Source: Microvirga guangxiensis (GTDB taxonomy: Bacteria > Pseudomonadota > Alphaproteobacteria > Rhizobiales > Beijerinckiaceae). Taken from it: a DNA stretch of 64,000 nucleotides. Shown in pieces: positions 56,358 through 64,000 of this stretch. A model generated the notes under the pieces. That model did no database searches. It was not told where the DNA came from and was given only the letters and a program-made list of their open reading frames with translations. Position numbers and translations under genes: made by a program. Within the stretch, counting starts at the first letter, position 1; each line of letters begins with the position of its first letter. The DNA is taken from positions 1 through 64,000 of the forward strand of contig NZ_FMVJ01000014.1 in the NCBI RefSeq assembly GCF_900102135.1. The letters are read 5' to 3'.

Positions 56358-57533
56358 TCATTGCTCCTCTCGATGCTTGAAAGGGGTGGCCTCTTCCAAC
56401 TCCCCTGCAGCCTCCGATACGTAGGCACGCTCCTGGTCGAGATAGGCTTTCACGGCTCTGCGCAGCGACGGGTCGGCGATGTCATGGGCCGATGACGTAA
56501 TCACGGGGCGATACCCGCGTGCGAGCTTGTGCTCTCCTTGCGCACCGGCTTCTACCCGGTCGAGCCCGCGTGCGATGGCGAACTCGATGGCTTGGTAGTA
56601 GCAGACCTCGAAATGCAGGAAGGGATGGTCCTCGATGCAGCCCCAGTTGCGCCCATAGAGCCGCTTGTCGCCGATGAAATTGATGGCGCCAGCGATGTAG
56701 CGGCCGTCGCGCTTGGCCATCACCAGCAGCACGCGATCGGCCATGCGTTCGCCGACAGCCGAAAAGAAGCGGCGATTGAGGTAGGGCCGGCCCCATTTGC
56801 GCGAACCGGTGTCCATATAGAAGGCGAAGAACGCATCCCAATGAGCTTCGGTGATCTCGGAGCCGGTCACCCATTCGATGGTGACGCCGTTCGCCAGCGC
56901 ATCCCGCCGCTCCCGCTTGATAGCCTTGCGCTTGCGTGAGGCGAGGGCGTTCAGGAAATCATTGAAGCTGCCATAGCCCTCGTTGAACCAATGGAACTGC
57001 TGATCGTCCCGGCGCAGGAAGTTCTGGCCAGTCAGCGCTTCAAGATCGTTCTGCTGCAGGAAAGTGGTATGGATCGAAGAAGCGCCGATCTGGCCGCGCA
57101 GCGCCCTCAACCCGGCAATCAGGTGAGCACGGACATTCTCCGCCTGCGGTCCATTCGGTACGAGCAGGCGAGGGCCGGTGACGGGCGTGAAAGGTACCGA
57201 GACCTGCAGTTTGGGATAGTAGTGCCCGCCCGCGCGCTCATAGGCATCGGCCCAGGAATGGTCGAATACGTACTCGCCCTGGGAATGAGATTTGACATAG
57301 CAGGGAGCCGCGCCGAGGAGTTTTCCGCTCTCGTCCTCGACCAGCACATGCACCGGCGCCCAACCGGCCTTTGGTCCGACGCAGTCGGAATCCTCCAGTG
57401 CGGACAAGAAGGCATAGGACACGAAAGGGTTGAACGGATCGTCGTCGCCGGAGCCCGTATTCAGGGCACAGGCGTCCCAGGCAGTGGCAGAGACCGCCTT
57501 CAGGCCTTGGGCGATTTTGACTTGGAGCGTCAC
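56358..57533 (-). CDS. GNAT/FemAB-like acyltransferase (DUF482, PF04339)
   Basis: 391 residues matching the peptidogalycan biosynthesis/DUF482 family: NPFVSYAFLSALEDSDCVG near the start, PCYVKSHSQGEYVFDHSWADAY-type segment, YYPKLQVSVPFTPVTG, and C-terminal RGLDRVEAGAQGEHKLARGY. The fold is acyl-CoA N-acyltransferase. Substrate unknown. Confidence 0.88.
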   Translation of the reverse strand: MTLQVKIAQGLKAVSATAWDACALNTGSGDDDPFNPFVSYAFLSALEDSDCVGPKAGWAPVHVLVEDESGKLLGAAPCYVKSHSQGEYVFDHSWADAYERAGGHYYPKLQVSVPFTPVTGPRLLVPNGPQAENVRAHLIAGLRALRGQIGASSIHTTFLQQNDLEALTGQNFLRRDDQQFHWFNEGYGSFNDFLNALASRKRKAIKRERRDALANGVTIEWVTGSEITEAHWDAFFAFYMDTGSRKWGRPYLNRRFFSAVGERMADRVLLVMAKRDGRYIAGAINFIGDKRLYGRNWGCIEDHPFLHFEVCYYQAIEFAIARGLDRVEAGAQGEHKLARGYRPVITSSAHDIADPSLRRAVKAYLDQERAYVSEAAGELEEATPFKHREEQ

Positions 57534-57594
57534 TGAATGGAGGGACCCCGCCTTATGAGCTAGAGCTAGTCACTCGGCGGGATCCTTGCAACAC

Positions 57595-58347
57595 TCAGGG
57601 CAGAAAACCCTCGAACACCATCTGGTCCGCGTACTTCTCGGCCTTGGCGCGATCTTCCGGATTGCGCACGGTCCAGGTCATGACGGGCAAATTGCCGAGA
57701 AGCCTGCTCAGGTGGGTTGAGGCGCAGGGAAGGTCCTTCACGCGCCAGGACAGGAAGTGCGGCTGCATCGCTTCGAAATCCAGCAGGTTCGCCATCCGGT
57801 GCTTCTTCTCGGGCGTCAGGAAGCTGTCGGCTTTCGACGCATATTCGAGCTCGCCAATGAAACCGCGCGTGATATTAGGGGCGTGCTGTCGCAGGTAGGC
57901 CACGATCTCCGGATCGAAGGACTTGATCACGAACGGACCTTTGTAGTCACTCATGATCTCGATGACGCACTTTGTCAGGCGCATGTCGCCGTTGAACTTG
58001 CTCTTGATCTCGATCACGAGCGGAGTACGCCCGGCGATTTTAGCAAGGTAATCCTTCAGAGAAGGAATCTTGTCGCCGCCCATCGTGCCAGAAATACCAA
58101 TACCGGTGAGGGTGGAAAGATTGCGCTCGGCAACGAGGCCCGACTCGCCGGTGAGGCGGTCGAGCTCAAAATCGTGGAACACGATGGCTTCGTTGTCGGC
58201 GGTCAACTGAACGTCGAGCTCGATGGGGAAGCCGCGCGCTATGGCGGCTTCCGCGGCCGAGATCGTGTTCTCGATGATGCCGTTTGCCTTATCATGGAGG
58301 CCGCGATGGGCGATGGGCTTCGCGACGAGCCAGCTGGGCGTGCTCAT
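57595..58347 (-). CDS. ugpQ: Glycerophosphodiester phosphodiesterase
   Basis: 250-residue GDPD-fold enzyme splitting glycerophosphodiesters into glycerol-3-phosphate and an alcohol. Conserved PIAHRGLHDK (catalytic His), ENTISAAEAAIARGFPIELDVQLTADNEAIVFHD (metal-binding Glu/Asp and second His, given as the region 26-58) and LVIEIKSK are all present. No signal peptide, so it acts in the cytosol. Its start overlaps the stop of the RidA gene by 4 bases. Confidence 0.93.
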   Translation of the reverse strand: MSTPSWLVAKPIAHRGLHDKANGIIENTISAAEAAIARGFPIELDVQLTADNEAIVFHDFELDRLTGESGLVAERNLSTLTGIGISGTMGGDKIPSLKDYLAKIAGRTPLVIEIKSKFNGDMRLTKCVIEIMSDYKGPFVIKSFDPEIVAYLRQHAPNITRGFIGELEYASKADSFLTPEKKHRMANLLDFEAMQPHFLSWRVKDLPCASTHLSRLLGNLPVMTWTVRNPEDRAKAEKYADQMVFEGFLP

Positions 58348-58814
58348 TTGACTTCAAACATTCCTTCGACTTCGACACAGGCATCGAGCGGCAGCTCCGC
58401 AACGCCGATGGTAGAGCGGGCATGGCGGCCCGCATCGCCGAGCACTTCGACCATGAGGTCCGATGCGCCATTCATGACGGGCGCGAGCGCGGCGAAGGTG
58501 GGAACGGCATTGATGAAGCCGCCCAGGCGCACGCAGCGCGTGACGTTGTCGAGATCGCCGACAGCGGCTTTGAGCTGAGCGAGCAGGTTGATGGCGCACA
58601 GGCGCGCCGCCTGCTGGCCGACTTCCGGAGACACTTCCGCTCCCACCTTGCCCTTGTGGGAATCTGCGAGCTTGCCATCCTGGCCGAGGCAGAGCTGACC
58701 GGAGATGATGACGAGGTTGCCGGTGCGCACGAAGGGCACGTAGTTCGCCACTGGGGCGGCGGGGGTCGGCAGGGTGATGCCGAGGTCCTGAAGTTTCTTG
58801 TCGACTGCGCTCAT
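58344..58814 (-). CDS. RidA family protein (enamine/imine deaminase type)
   Basis: 156 residues from the ATG at 58814 (AGAGGG upstream). The YjgF/YER057c/UK114 fold is shown by VRTGNLVIISGQLCLGQDGK, ARLCAINLLAQLKAAVGDL and CVRLGGFINAVPTF. RidA proteins clear reactive enamines from PLP enzymes; this longer subgroup may differ in substrate. Coupled with ugpQ by a 4-base overlap. Confidence 0.9.
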   Translation of the reverse strand: MSAVDKKLQDLGITLPTPAAPVANYVPFVRTGNLVIISGQLCLGQDGKLADSHKGKVGAEVSPEVGQQAARLCAINLLAQLKAAVGDLDNVTRCVRLGGFINAVPTFAALAPVMNGASDLMVEVLGDAGRHARSTIGVAELPLDACVEVEGMFEVK

Positions 58815-58937
58815 GGGAGCCCTCTGCTTGTAACAGTGTGGGGGATTAGTGGCGGATACCAATTAAGGACGCAAGCCGGAACATTGCCCTGTCCTCAAGG
58901 TGCGCCTATTTTGGCTCAGGCGACATCAGGAGTAGAC

Positions 58938-59774
58938 ATGCGTACCCTCATCGTGGCTGCCAGCCTTTCTTTCGCCATGCTTGGCTCCGCCTCGGCGGAA
59001 GCCATGAAGGCGCCGGTCCATCTCGTGCCACACAGGGCCGTGTATGACCTCTCGCTCCTGCGTTCGGGAGGCTCCAAGGGCGTCGAGACGGCGAGGGGGC
59101 GCATCGCCATGGAGTTCGCAGGTGATGCCTGCGAGGGCTACACGCTCAAATATCGCCAGGTTACGGTGCTCGAGAGCGGCGAGACAGGTTCACGCACGCT
59201 CGATACGCAGACCACGACGTTCGAGTCGGGCGATGGCCTGTCGATGCGCTTCAAGAGCACTTCGACGGCTCAGGGGCTTGTGAGGGATGGCATCGACGGC
59301 GATGCTCAGATGCGGCCGGACGGGTCTCTCGACGTGAAGTTCAAGCAGCCCCGCAACGAAACTTTCGAGGCGAAGGGCCAGCCGGTTTTCCCGACCGACC
59401 ACATGAAGCGCCTTATCGATGTGGCGCGGCAGGGAGAGCGCAGCTATTCCGTCAGGGTCTATGACGGCTCGGGCGATGGCAAGAAAGTCTTCGAGACCTT
59501 GAGCCTGATCGGCAATCGGATCGAGCCGGGAGCAGGGACTAATCTGGAGGAGCCTGCCCGTCAGGAGGCAATGGCGAAGAGCGCCCGCTGGCCGATGACC
59601 ATCAGTTACTTCGAGGAGGGCAGCGCCGACAGGGCGCCTGCCTACACGATCTCCTTCGAACTCTATGACAACGGGATCGCCCGCGCCCTGAAGATCGATT
59701 ACGGCGACTTCGCTTTGCAGGGCTCCCTCAAGAGCCTCGATGTGCCAGCTGTCACGAGTTCCTGTCAGCGCTGA
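58938..59774 (+). CDS. eipB: EipB-like envelope integrity protein (DUF1849)
   Basis: 278 residues. Signal peptide ends at GSASAE (about residue 21). The mature protein is almost all beta ([46 protein letters not shown]). The two cysteines at GDACEGY and in the last five residues (SSCQR) match the conserved disulfide described for Brucella EipB, a periplasmic spiral beta-barrel protein needed for envelope integrity. CAGGAG precedes the ATG. Its 3' end overlaps the convergent dinB by 10 bases. Confidence 0.92.
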   Translation: MRTLIVAASLSFAMLGSASAEAMKAPVHLVPHRAVYDLSLLRSGGSKGVETARGRIAMEFAGDACEGYTLKYRQVTVLESGETGSRTLDTQTTTFESGDGLSMRFKSTSTAQGLVRDGIDGDAQMRPDGSLDVKFKQPRNETFEAKGQPVFPTDHMKRLIDVARQGERSYSVRVYDGSGDGKKVFETLSLIGNRIEPGAGTNLEEPARQEAMAKSARWPMTISYFEEGSADRAPAYTISFELYDNGIARALKIDYGDFALQGSLKSLDVPAVTSSCQR

Positions 59775-61042
59775 GGCTTGTTGCGAAGCGCGATGCCTTT
59801 CTGAAGGGCTGCAGCTCCGAACTTGTCACGGATCCTGTCGATCGCGGATTCCATCTGCGCCTGCCTGACGACGCTCTGATCGGCGAGGTCGCCGCGGTCT
59901 GCTTCGACTCCATCGCAGAGATCCGCCGCGCCGATGCCGATGAGGCGGTAAGCCGTGCCGTCGCAGGCCGCCTTCAGCAGCTGCCGCGCAGGCTCGAACA
60001 GACGGACGGCAAGCTGCGTGGGAGCTAAGCCCGAGCGGGTTCGAGTTATGAGGCGGAACTCCCGATCCTTGAGCTTCAGCGTCACGCTGCGGCCCGCAAG
60101 CCCTGCGGCCTTCAAACGGCGGGACACCTTCTCTGACAAACGCCAGAGAATCGGTTCGAGGTCGTCAAAAGATTTGAGGTCCGTATCGAAGGTCGTTTCG
60201 GCCGAGATGCTCTTGGTTTCGTGCTCCGGCGTCACTCGCCGGCTGTCTTCGCCGATGGCGAGGCGGGAGAGACGTTGGGCATCGCGACCCAGGGCCTCGA
60301 AGAGAGCCTTCAGTGGGATGTCCCGCAGATGATGAATTTGCGTCACGCCCACCTTCGCCAAGCGCGCTTGAGCAGCCGCGCCGATGCCGGGTATAATCCC
60401 GACAGGCTTGTCGGCGAGAAAGTCCGGAGCCTCCTCGCGTCCGATGATCGAGAAGCCCCGCGGCTTCTGGAAGTCGGAAGCGATCTTGGCGAGGAACTTG
60501 TTGTATGAGAGGCCGACCGAGATCGTGATGCCGATCTCCTTCTCGACCTTGTGCGCGAAGCGGGCGAGTGTCAGAGCCGGGCTGCCATGGTGGAGCCGCT
60601 CCGTGCCTGTCAGATCGAGGAAGGCCTCGTCGATGGAGACCGGTTCCACGAGGGGCGTCAGCTCCAGCATCAGCTCGCGAACCTCATGACCCGCCTTGCG
60701 GTATTTCTCGCCGTTGGGCTTGATCACCACCGCATGAGGGCAGAGCTTCAGCGCCTGGAACATGGGCATGGCCGAGCGCACTCCATAGATGCGCGCCATG
60801 TAACAGGCTGTTGACACCACTCCGCGCTTGCCGCCGCCGATGATTACCGGCTTGTCGGCAAGGCTCGGATCGTCCCGCTTCTCCACCGCCGCGAAGAAGG
60901 CGTCGCAATCCACATGGGCGATAGAGAGGCTATCACGTTCCTTGTGCCGCAGGAGGCGCGGTGATCCGCATGCATCGCAGCGATCCGCCAGGGGCGAAGC
61001 GGCGAGCGTCAGGCAATCGCGACAGAAGGGAGCGGTGCTCAT
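59765..61042 (-). CDS. dinB: DNA polymerase IV with N-terminal zinc-ribbon-like extension
   Basis: 425-residue Y-family translesion polymerase. Catalytic motifs: [17 protein letters not shown] (first metal Asp), [11 protein letters not shown] (second acidic pair), and a helix-hairpin-helix [19 protein letters not shown]. The little-finger domain follows. Residues 1-30 carry two Cys pairs (CRDC and CDAC) that could bind zinc, absent from E. coli DinB. An SOS box is not evident upstream. Confidence 0.92.
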   Translation of the reverse strand: MSTAPFCRDCLTLAASPLADRCDACGSPRLLRHKERDSLSIAHVDCDAFFAAVEKRDDPSLADKPVIIGGGKRGVVSTACYMARIYGVRSAMPMFQALKLCPHAVVIKPNGEKYRKAGHEVRELMLELTPLVEPVSIDEAFLDLTGTERLHHGSPALTLARFAHKVEKEIGITISVGLSYNKFLAKIASDFQKPRGFSIIGREEAPDFLADKPVGIIPGIGAAAQARLAKVGVTQIHHLRDIPLKALFEALGRDAQRLSRLAIGEDSRRVTPEHETKSISAETTFDTDLKSFDDLEPILWRLSEKVSRRLKAAGLAGRSVTLKLKDREFRLITRTRSGLAPTQLAVRLFEPARQLLKAACDGTAYRLIGIGAADLCDGVEADRGDLADQSVVRQAQMESAIDRIRDKFGAAALQKGIALRNKPQR

Positions 61043-61053
61043 AGGTGAGGATA

Positions 61054-61344
61054 TTACTCGAATTCCGACGGCGAGAGGCTCCAGTGAGCCGCCATGATGT
61101 GCTCCGGCTTGGTGTCCAGTTCTTTGGCCAAGGCGAGAAGTAAAGGCTCGTCGGAGGCGACGTAATCCAGAATTCCGGCGAAAAATCCCGGCTGTGAGGC
61201 TGCGGAACGGATCGTGTCGGGCTGCAGCCCCGAAACGGCCAGAAAGCGGCTCATACGTTCCTCGTCGCTTGTGATGAAAGCGAAGGCGCTCAGCGCGATG
61301 GTCTCGGCCTCGTCCTTGTTCATTCTTTTTAAGGGAGTGTTCAT
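61054..61344 (-). CDS. DUF3572 family protein
   Basis: 96 residues. Small helical alphaproteobacterial family: [36 protein letters not shown] pattern (residues 10-45) and the C-terminal [18 protein letters not shown]. Either ATG 61344 or ATG 61323 could be the start; the latter fits the usual family N-terminus. Divergent from divK, which is its usual neighbour. Confidence 0.85.
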   Translation of the reverse strand: MNTPLKRMNKDEAETIALSAFAFITSDEERMSRFLAVSGLQPDTIRSAASQPGFFAGILDYVASDEPLLLALAKELDTKPEHIMAAHWSLSPSEFE

Positions 61345-61443
61345 GCTGTTGGTTTGCACTTCATCAATAGGTCGCGACTTAACTATATCATCTGTAGAGG
61401 AATTGGGCCGGTAAATGCGTACTTTGGCCCCGGGACAGTACCA

Positions 61444-61827
61444 ATGAAGAAGACCGTGCTCATCGTTGAGGACAACGAACTCAACATGAAGCTCTTCAAC
61501 GATCTCCTCGAGGCCCATGGCTATGCCACGCTGAAGACCAGCCATGGCATCGAGGCGATGGAGTTGGCGCGCGCCCATAAGCCCGACCTGATCCTCATGG
61601 ACATTCAGTTGCCCGAGGTTTCCGGCCTGGAGGTGACTCGCTGGCTGAAGGCCGACGAGGAGCTGAAGTCCATTCCCGTAATCGCCATTACGGCCTTCGC
61701 CATGAAAGGCGATGAGGAGCGTATTCGGGAAGGGGGCTGCGAAGCCTATATGTCCAAGCCGATTTCCGTGGCGAAATTCATCGCCACTGTGAAAACATAC
61801 CTAGAGGCGGATGGTGCTTCCTCATAA
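61444..61827 (+). CDS. divK: Cell-cycle response regulator DivK
   Basis: 127-residue single receiver domain. [20 protein letters not shown] (acidic pocket), [19 protein letters not shown] with phosphoacceptor D53 and the hallmark [17 protein letters not shown], ending [10 protein letters not shown]. The sequence and the DUF3572 neighbour identify DivK, which signals through PleC/DivJ/DivL to control CtrA. The usual downstream partner pleD is not here; a 505-base gap follows. Confidence 0.93.
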   Translation: MKKTVLIVEDNELNMKLFNDLLEAHGYATLKTSHGIEAMELARAHKPDLILMDIQLPEVSGLEVTRWLKADEELKSIPVIAITAFAMKGDEERIREGGCEAYMSKPISVAKFIATVKTYLEADGASS

Positions 61828-61959
61828 CTGTCAAGCTGGAACAGCGTTGCTTCCCTGAAAAAGAATGCTCTTCAGGTAACTTTTCTGGGAAAATGCGGCT
61901 TTTCAGGTACATAGGCGCTTGCATCGGCCAATGTTTCCAATATGTTCAAGTTAACTTTC

Positions 61960-62116
61960 CGCTCTGGCGGAAGAAATGCCCTACGGATGCTCAGGTCCGC
62001 CGCATCTCCTGGGACTTCGTGGGCTCGGCCAAGCTGGAGGCGGATCGTTGCCTCCTCAACACCGCTTCCAGCTGGCCACCTCCAATCGTCTCAAGAGCGC
62101 CGCAAGGCGCTTTTTT
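61960..62116 (+). ncRNA. Possible structured RNA or 3' UTR downstream of divK, ended by a terminator
   Basis: No supported gene lies between divK and the adenine deaminase gene. This stretch can fold: GGCGGA/TCCGCC (61966-61971 with 61996-62001), then a larger hairpin with arms 62027-62037 and 62068-62077 that encloses GGAGGC/GCCTCC. It ends in a strong rho-independent terminator. It could be a small RNA or simply the divK 3' UTR. No known RNA family was recognised. Confidence 0.35.
62097..62116 (+). terminator. Rho-independent terminator downstream of divK
   Basis: GCGCC-GCAA-GGCGC followed by six T. It lies 270 bases past the divK stop. Confidence 0.9.
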
Positions 62117-62332
62117 AATGCCTTGGTTTTGGGCGCTCCGCCCTGTCGCGATCTCCCTCAGGCTCTAGCTTCCTTCTGATGTTGTTTCTCGTTCCGGCCC
62201 ACGCCTGGAGCGAATCGGAAATGTTCACAGGCCTTTAGGTTGCGGCCCTAGCTTGGCCGTGGCTATTAGGACGGATAGCCGATGCCGCTAGGGAATGTCC
62301 TGGTAAGCGTCGCTCTAAAAGGGGATCTGACC

Positions 62333-64000
62333 ATGAACCAGCGCACACCCTCACTGCCGCCGAAATCGGCCCTGACCCGGTTTTCGGTCGCGCCTCTCTC
62401 CACCATGACCCGGCGATTGGCGGATGTGGCCTCGGGCCGTGCTCCGGCCGATCTGGTCATTACAGGCGCGCGGGTGCTTTCCACCTACAGCGAGCGCATC
62501 GCTGTGGAACGGGAGGTGTGGATTGCAGGCGGACGCATCGCCGCTGTGAAGCCAGCCGGGGCCTACAGGCAGGTGAATGGTGCGCCGGGCAGAGTTTACG
62601 ACGCCAAGGGCGGCATCATCGCGCCGGGCCTCGTCGATCCGCATATTCATATCGAGAGCAGCATGATCACAGCCTGCGCTTATGCGGAGGCGGCTCTTCT
62701 CAACGGCACCACGACGATCTTCTGCGACAGCCATGAAATCGGCAACGTGATGGACGCCGCCGGCATTGAGATGATGCTGGAGGATGCTCGCCACGCGCCT
62801 CTCTCGATCTTCCTCACCGTGCCGAGCACCGTGCCGGCCACGTCGCCCGACCTCGAAACCGCTGGCGGCGATCTGACGCCTGAAAAGATCGCCGCGATCT
62901 TCGACCGCTGGCCCGAAGCCGCGGCGCTTGGCGAGAAGATGGACTTCGTGCCCGTCACCATGGGTGACGAAAGAAGCCATGCGATCCTCGCCGCCGCTCT
63001 GGAGCGCGGCAAGCCTGTCTCCGGTCACATCTACGGACGCGAGTTCGTGGCGGCTTATGCGGCGAGCGGCGTGACCGACACGCACGAAGCCATCGATCGT
63101 GACATCGCGGACGATCTGCTCGATGCAGGCATCTGGATCTTCCTGCGCGGCGGCCCGCCGACCACGCCGTGGCATTCGCTGCCGGAAGCCATCAAGACCA
63201 TTACGGAACTCGGCGCTTCGCACAAGCGCATCTGCGTCTGCACGGACGACCGCGATGCGGACGACCTTATGATGTTCGGCATGGACTGGGTGACGCGCGA
63301 AGCGCGCCGCGCGGGCATGAGCCGTGAGCAGGCCTGGAGCATGGGCTCGCTGCACCCGGCAACTCGCTTCGGCATGGAAGGCGAGATCGGCGGTCTAGGC
63401 GGTGGACGCCGCGCCGATGTGGTTCTGCTCGACGATGACCTGAAGGTGCAGAACACTTGGTACGGTGGCGAGCTGGTGGTGGAGAACGCGAAGATTACGC
63501 CCGTTCTCGATCAGGCGCTTTCCAATCGCTACCGTTATCCGGAAGAAGCCTATCGCACGGTGCATATTCCGAGCGTTCCAAAGCTGGTTCCCGAGCTGCC
63601 GAGTGATGCCTGCACCGCCAATGTGATCCGCGTCGCGCTGCCGGGTATCGTGCTCTTCCACGACAAGGTGCAGCTGGAAAAAGCGGATAGCTGGGACGTG
63701 CTTCTCTCCAAGAACGATCTCACCTTCGTCACCGTGATCGAACGTCATGGACGCACGGGCGGGGAGGGCGTTGCGTATGGCCTTCTCAAGGATTTCGGCC
63801 TGAAGAGCGGAGCGGTGGCGAGCAGCGTGGGACACGACTCTCACAACATCATCGTGGCCGGCACCAACGAAGCCGACATGCGTGTTGCGCTCGATGCGCT
63901 CATCCAGTCGCAGGGCGGCGTGTGCGTGGTCGATGGCGGTAAGGTCGTCGCCATGGTCCCTCTGCCGATCGCGGGACTTCTCTCCGACAAGCGCGTGACG
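62333..64000 (+). CDS. ade: Adenine deaminase (3' end outside window)
   Basis: Open from the ATG at 62333 to the window edge (556 codons, no stop), so C-terminally cut. Amidohydrolase of the microbial adenine deaminase family, converting adenine to hypoxanthine and ammonia. Metal-site motif [15 protein letters not shown] (about residues 102-116), [18 protein letters not shown] and [11 protein letters not shown], with [20 protein letters not shown] typical of Ade. The C-terminal family domain ([36 protein letters not shown]) is present. AAGGGGA precedes the ATG. Confidence 0.93.
   Translation, partial: MNQRTPSLPPKSALTRFSVAPLSTMTRRLADVASGRAPADLVITGARVLSTYSERIAVEREVWIAGGRIAAVKPAGAYRQVNGAPGRVYDAKGGIIAPGLVDPHIHIESSMITACAYAEAALLNGTTTIFCDSHEIGNVMDAAGIEMMLEDARHAPLSIFLTVPSTVPATSPDLETAGGDLTPEKIAAIFDRWPEAAALGEKMDFVPVTMGDERSHAILAAALERGKPVSGHIYGREFVAAYAASGVTDTHEAIDRDIADDLLDAGIWIFLRGGPPTTPWHSLPEAIKTITELGASHKRICVCTDDRDADDLMMFGMDWVTREARRAGMSREQAWSMGSLHPATRFGMEGEIGGLGGGRRADVVLLDDDLKVQNTWYGGELVVENAKITPVLDQALSNRYRYPEEAYRTVHIPSVPKLVPELPSDACTANVIRVALPGIVLFHDKVQLEKADSWDVLLSKNDLTFVTVIERHGRTGGEGVAYGLLKDFGLKSGAVASSVGHDSHNIIVAGTNEADMRVALDALIQSQGGVCVVDGGKVVAMVPLPIAGLLSDKRVT

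Noticed and set aside
61960-62116. 6S RNA or SRP RNA after divK
   Set aside because: I could not find the SRP GGAAGGAAGCAGCC-type core, nor the long closed rod with a central bulge of 6S. Only a generic structured RNA is supported.
61893-62168. 91-codon and 67-codon plus-strand frames after divK
   Set aside because: No ribosome binding site, odd composition, and they run through a strong terminator hairpin.

Overview
The window looks like chromosome of an alphaproteobacterium of the order Hyphomicrobiales (Rhizobiales), probably near Microvirga, Bosea or Methylobacterium. The evidence is gene content: an EcfG-type stress sigma factor, DivK, a PopZ-family protein next to valS, the aapJQMP amino-acid importer, EipB (DUF1849), DUF1489, DUF3572 and PhaP phasin. 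The DNA is GC-rich by eye. I see no insertion sequences, prophage, CRISPR arrays or integration scars. The genus is inference only.

Layout. 1-5.1 kb, minus strand: 3'-truncated ftsH, a DUF4112 protein, a small membrane protein, a TerC-family membrane protein and peptidase T. A similar structured element lies upstream of both the DUF4112 and terC genes. 5.1-7.1 kb: a YigZ/IMPACT protein and a secreted glycine-rich repeat protein. 7.2-12 kb: an ABC importer (permease and ATPase) divergent from its binding protein, which is followed by a PP2C-like phosphatase. 12.2-18.5 kb: tamA-tamB. 18.5-20.7 kb: a stress-related patch with a single-domain response regulator behind an EcfG-type promoter, a PGPGW-like membrane protein, a YidB-like protein, and an EcfG sigma factor with a NepR-like N-terminus. 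20.8-25.6 kb: an unknown protein, RtcB and two tandem serralysin-like RTX metalloproteases. 25.8-28.7 kb: a lipid-linked sugar transfer cassette (PMT-type transferase, GT2, LAB_N protein). 28.7-34.6 kb: cystathionine beta-lyase and aapJQMP. 34.6-37.8 kb, minus strand: sulfurtransferase, AlaX-type editing protein, photolyase.

37.9-44.1 kb: tRNA-Asn, tRNA-Cys, a Pcm-like methyltransferase, TolC, PopZ and ValS. 44.2-45.5 kb: mntH with a palindromic operator over its predicted transcription start. 45.8-50 kb: a biotin-dependent carboxylase alpha subunit, DUF1489, two small unknown proteins and a membrane J-domain protein. 50-55.8 kb: a D,D-carboxypeptidase with SPOR domain, phasin, clpS-clpA and a small membrane protein. 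55.8-64 kb: an FMN reductase, an acyltransferase, UgpQ, RidA, EipB, DNA polymerase IV, DUF3572, divK, a terminator-ended noncoding stretch, and adenine deaminase running off the right edge.

Themes: envelope building and integrity (TamAB, TolC, EipB, D,D-carboxypeptidase, sugar cassette), proteolysis (FtsH, ClpAP adaptor, PepT, serralysins), metal handling (TerC, MntH) and general stress. The observations most worth following are the NepR-EcfG fusion, the EcfG promoter near it, the paired RNA-like element at terC/DUF4112, and the PP2C-like enzyme paired with an ABC importer.
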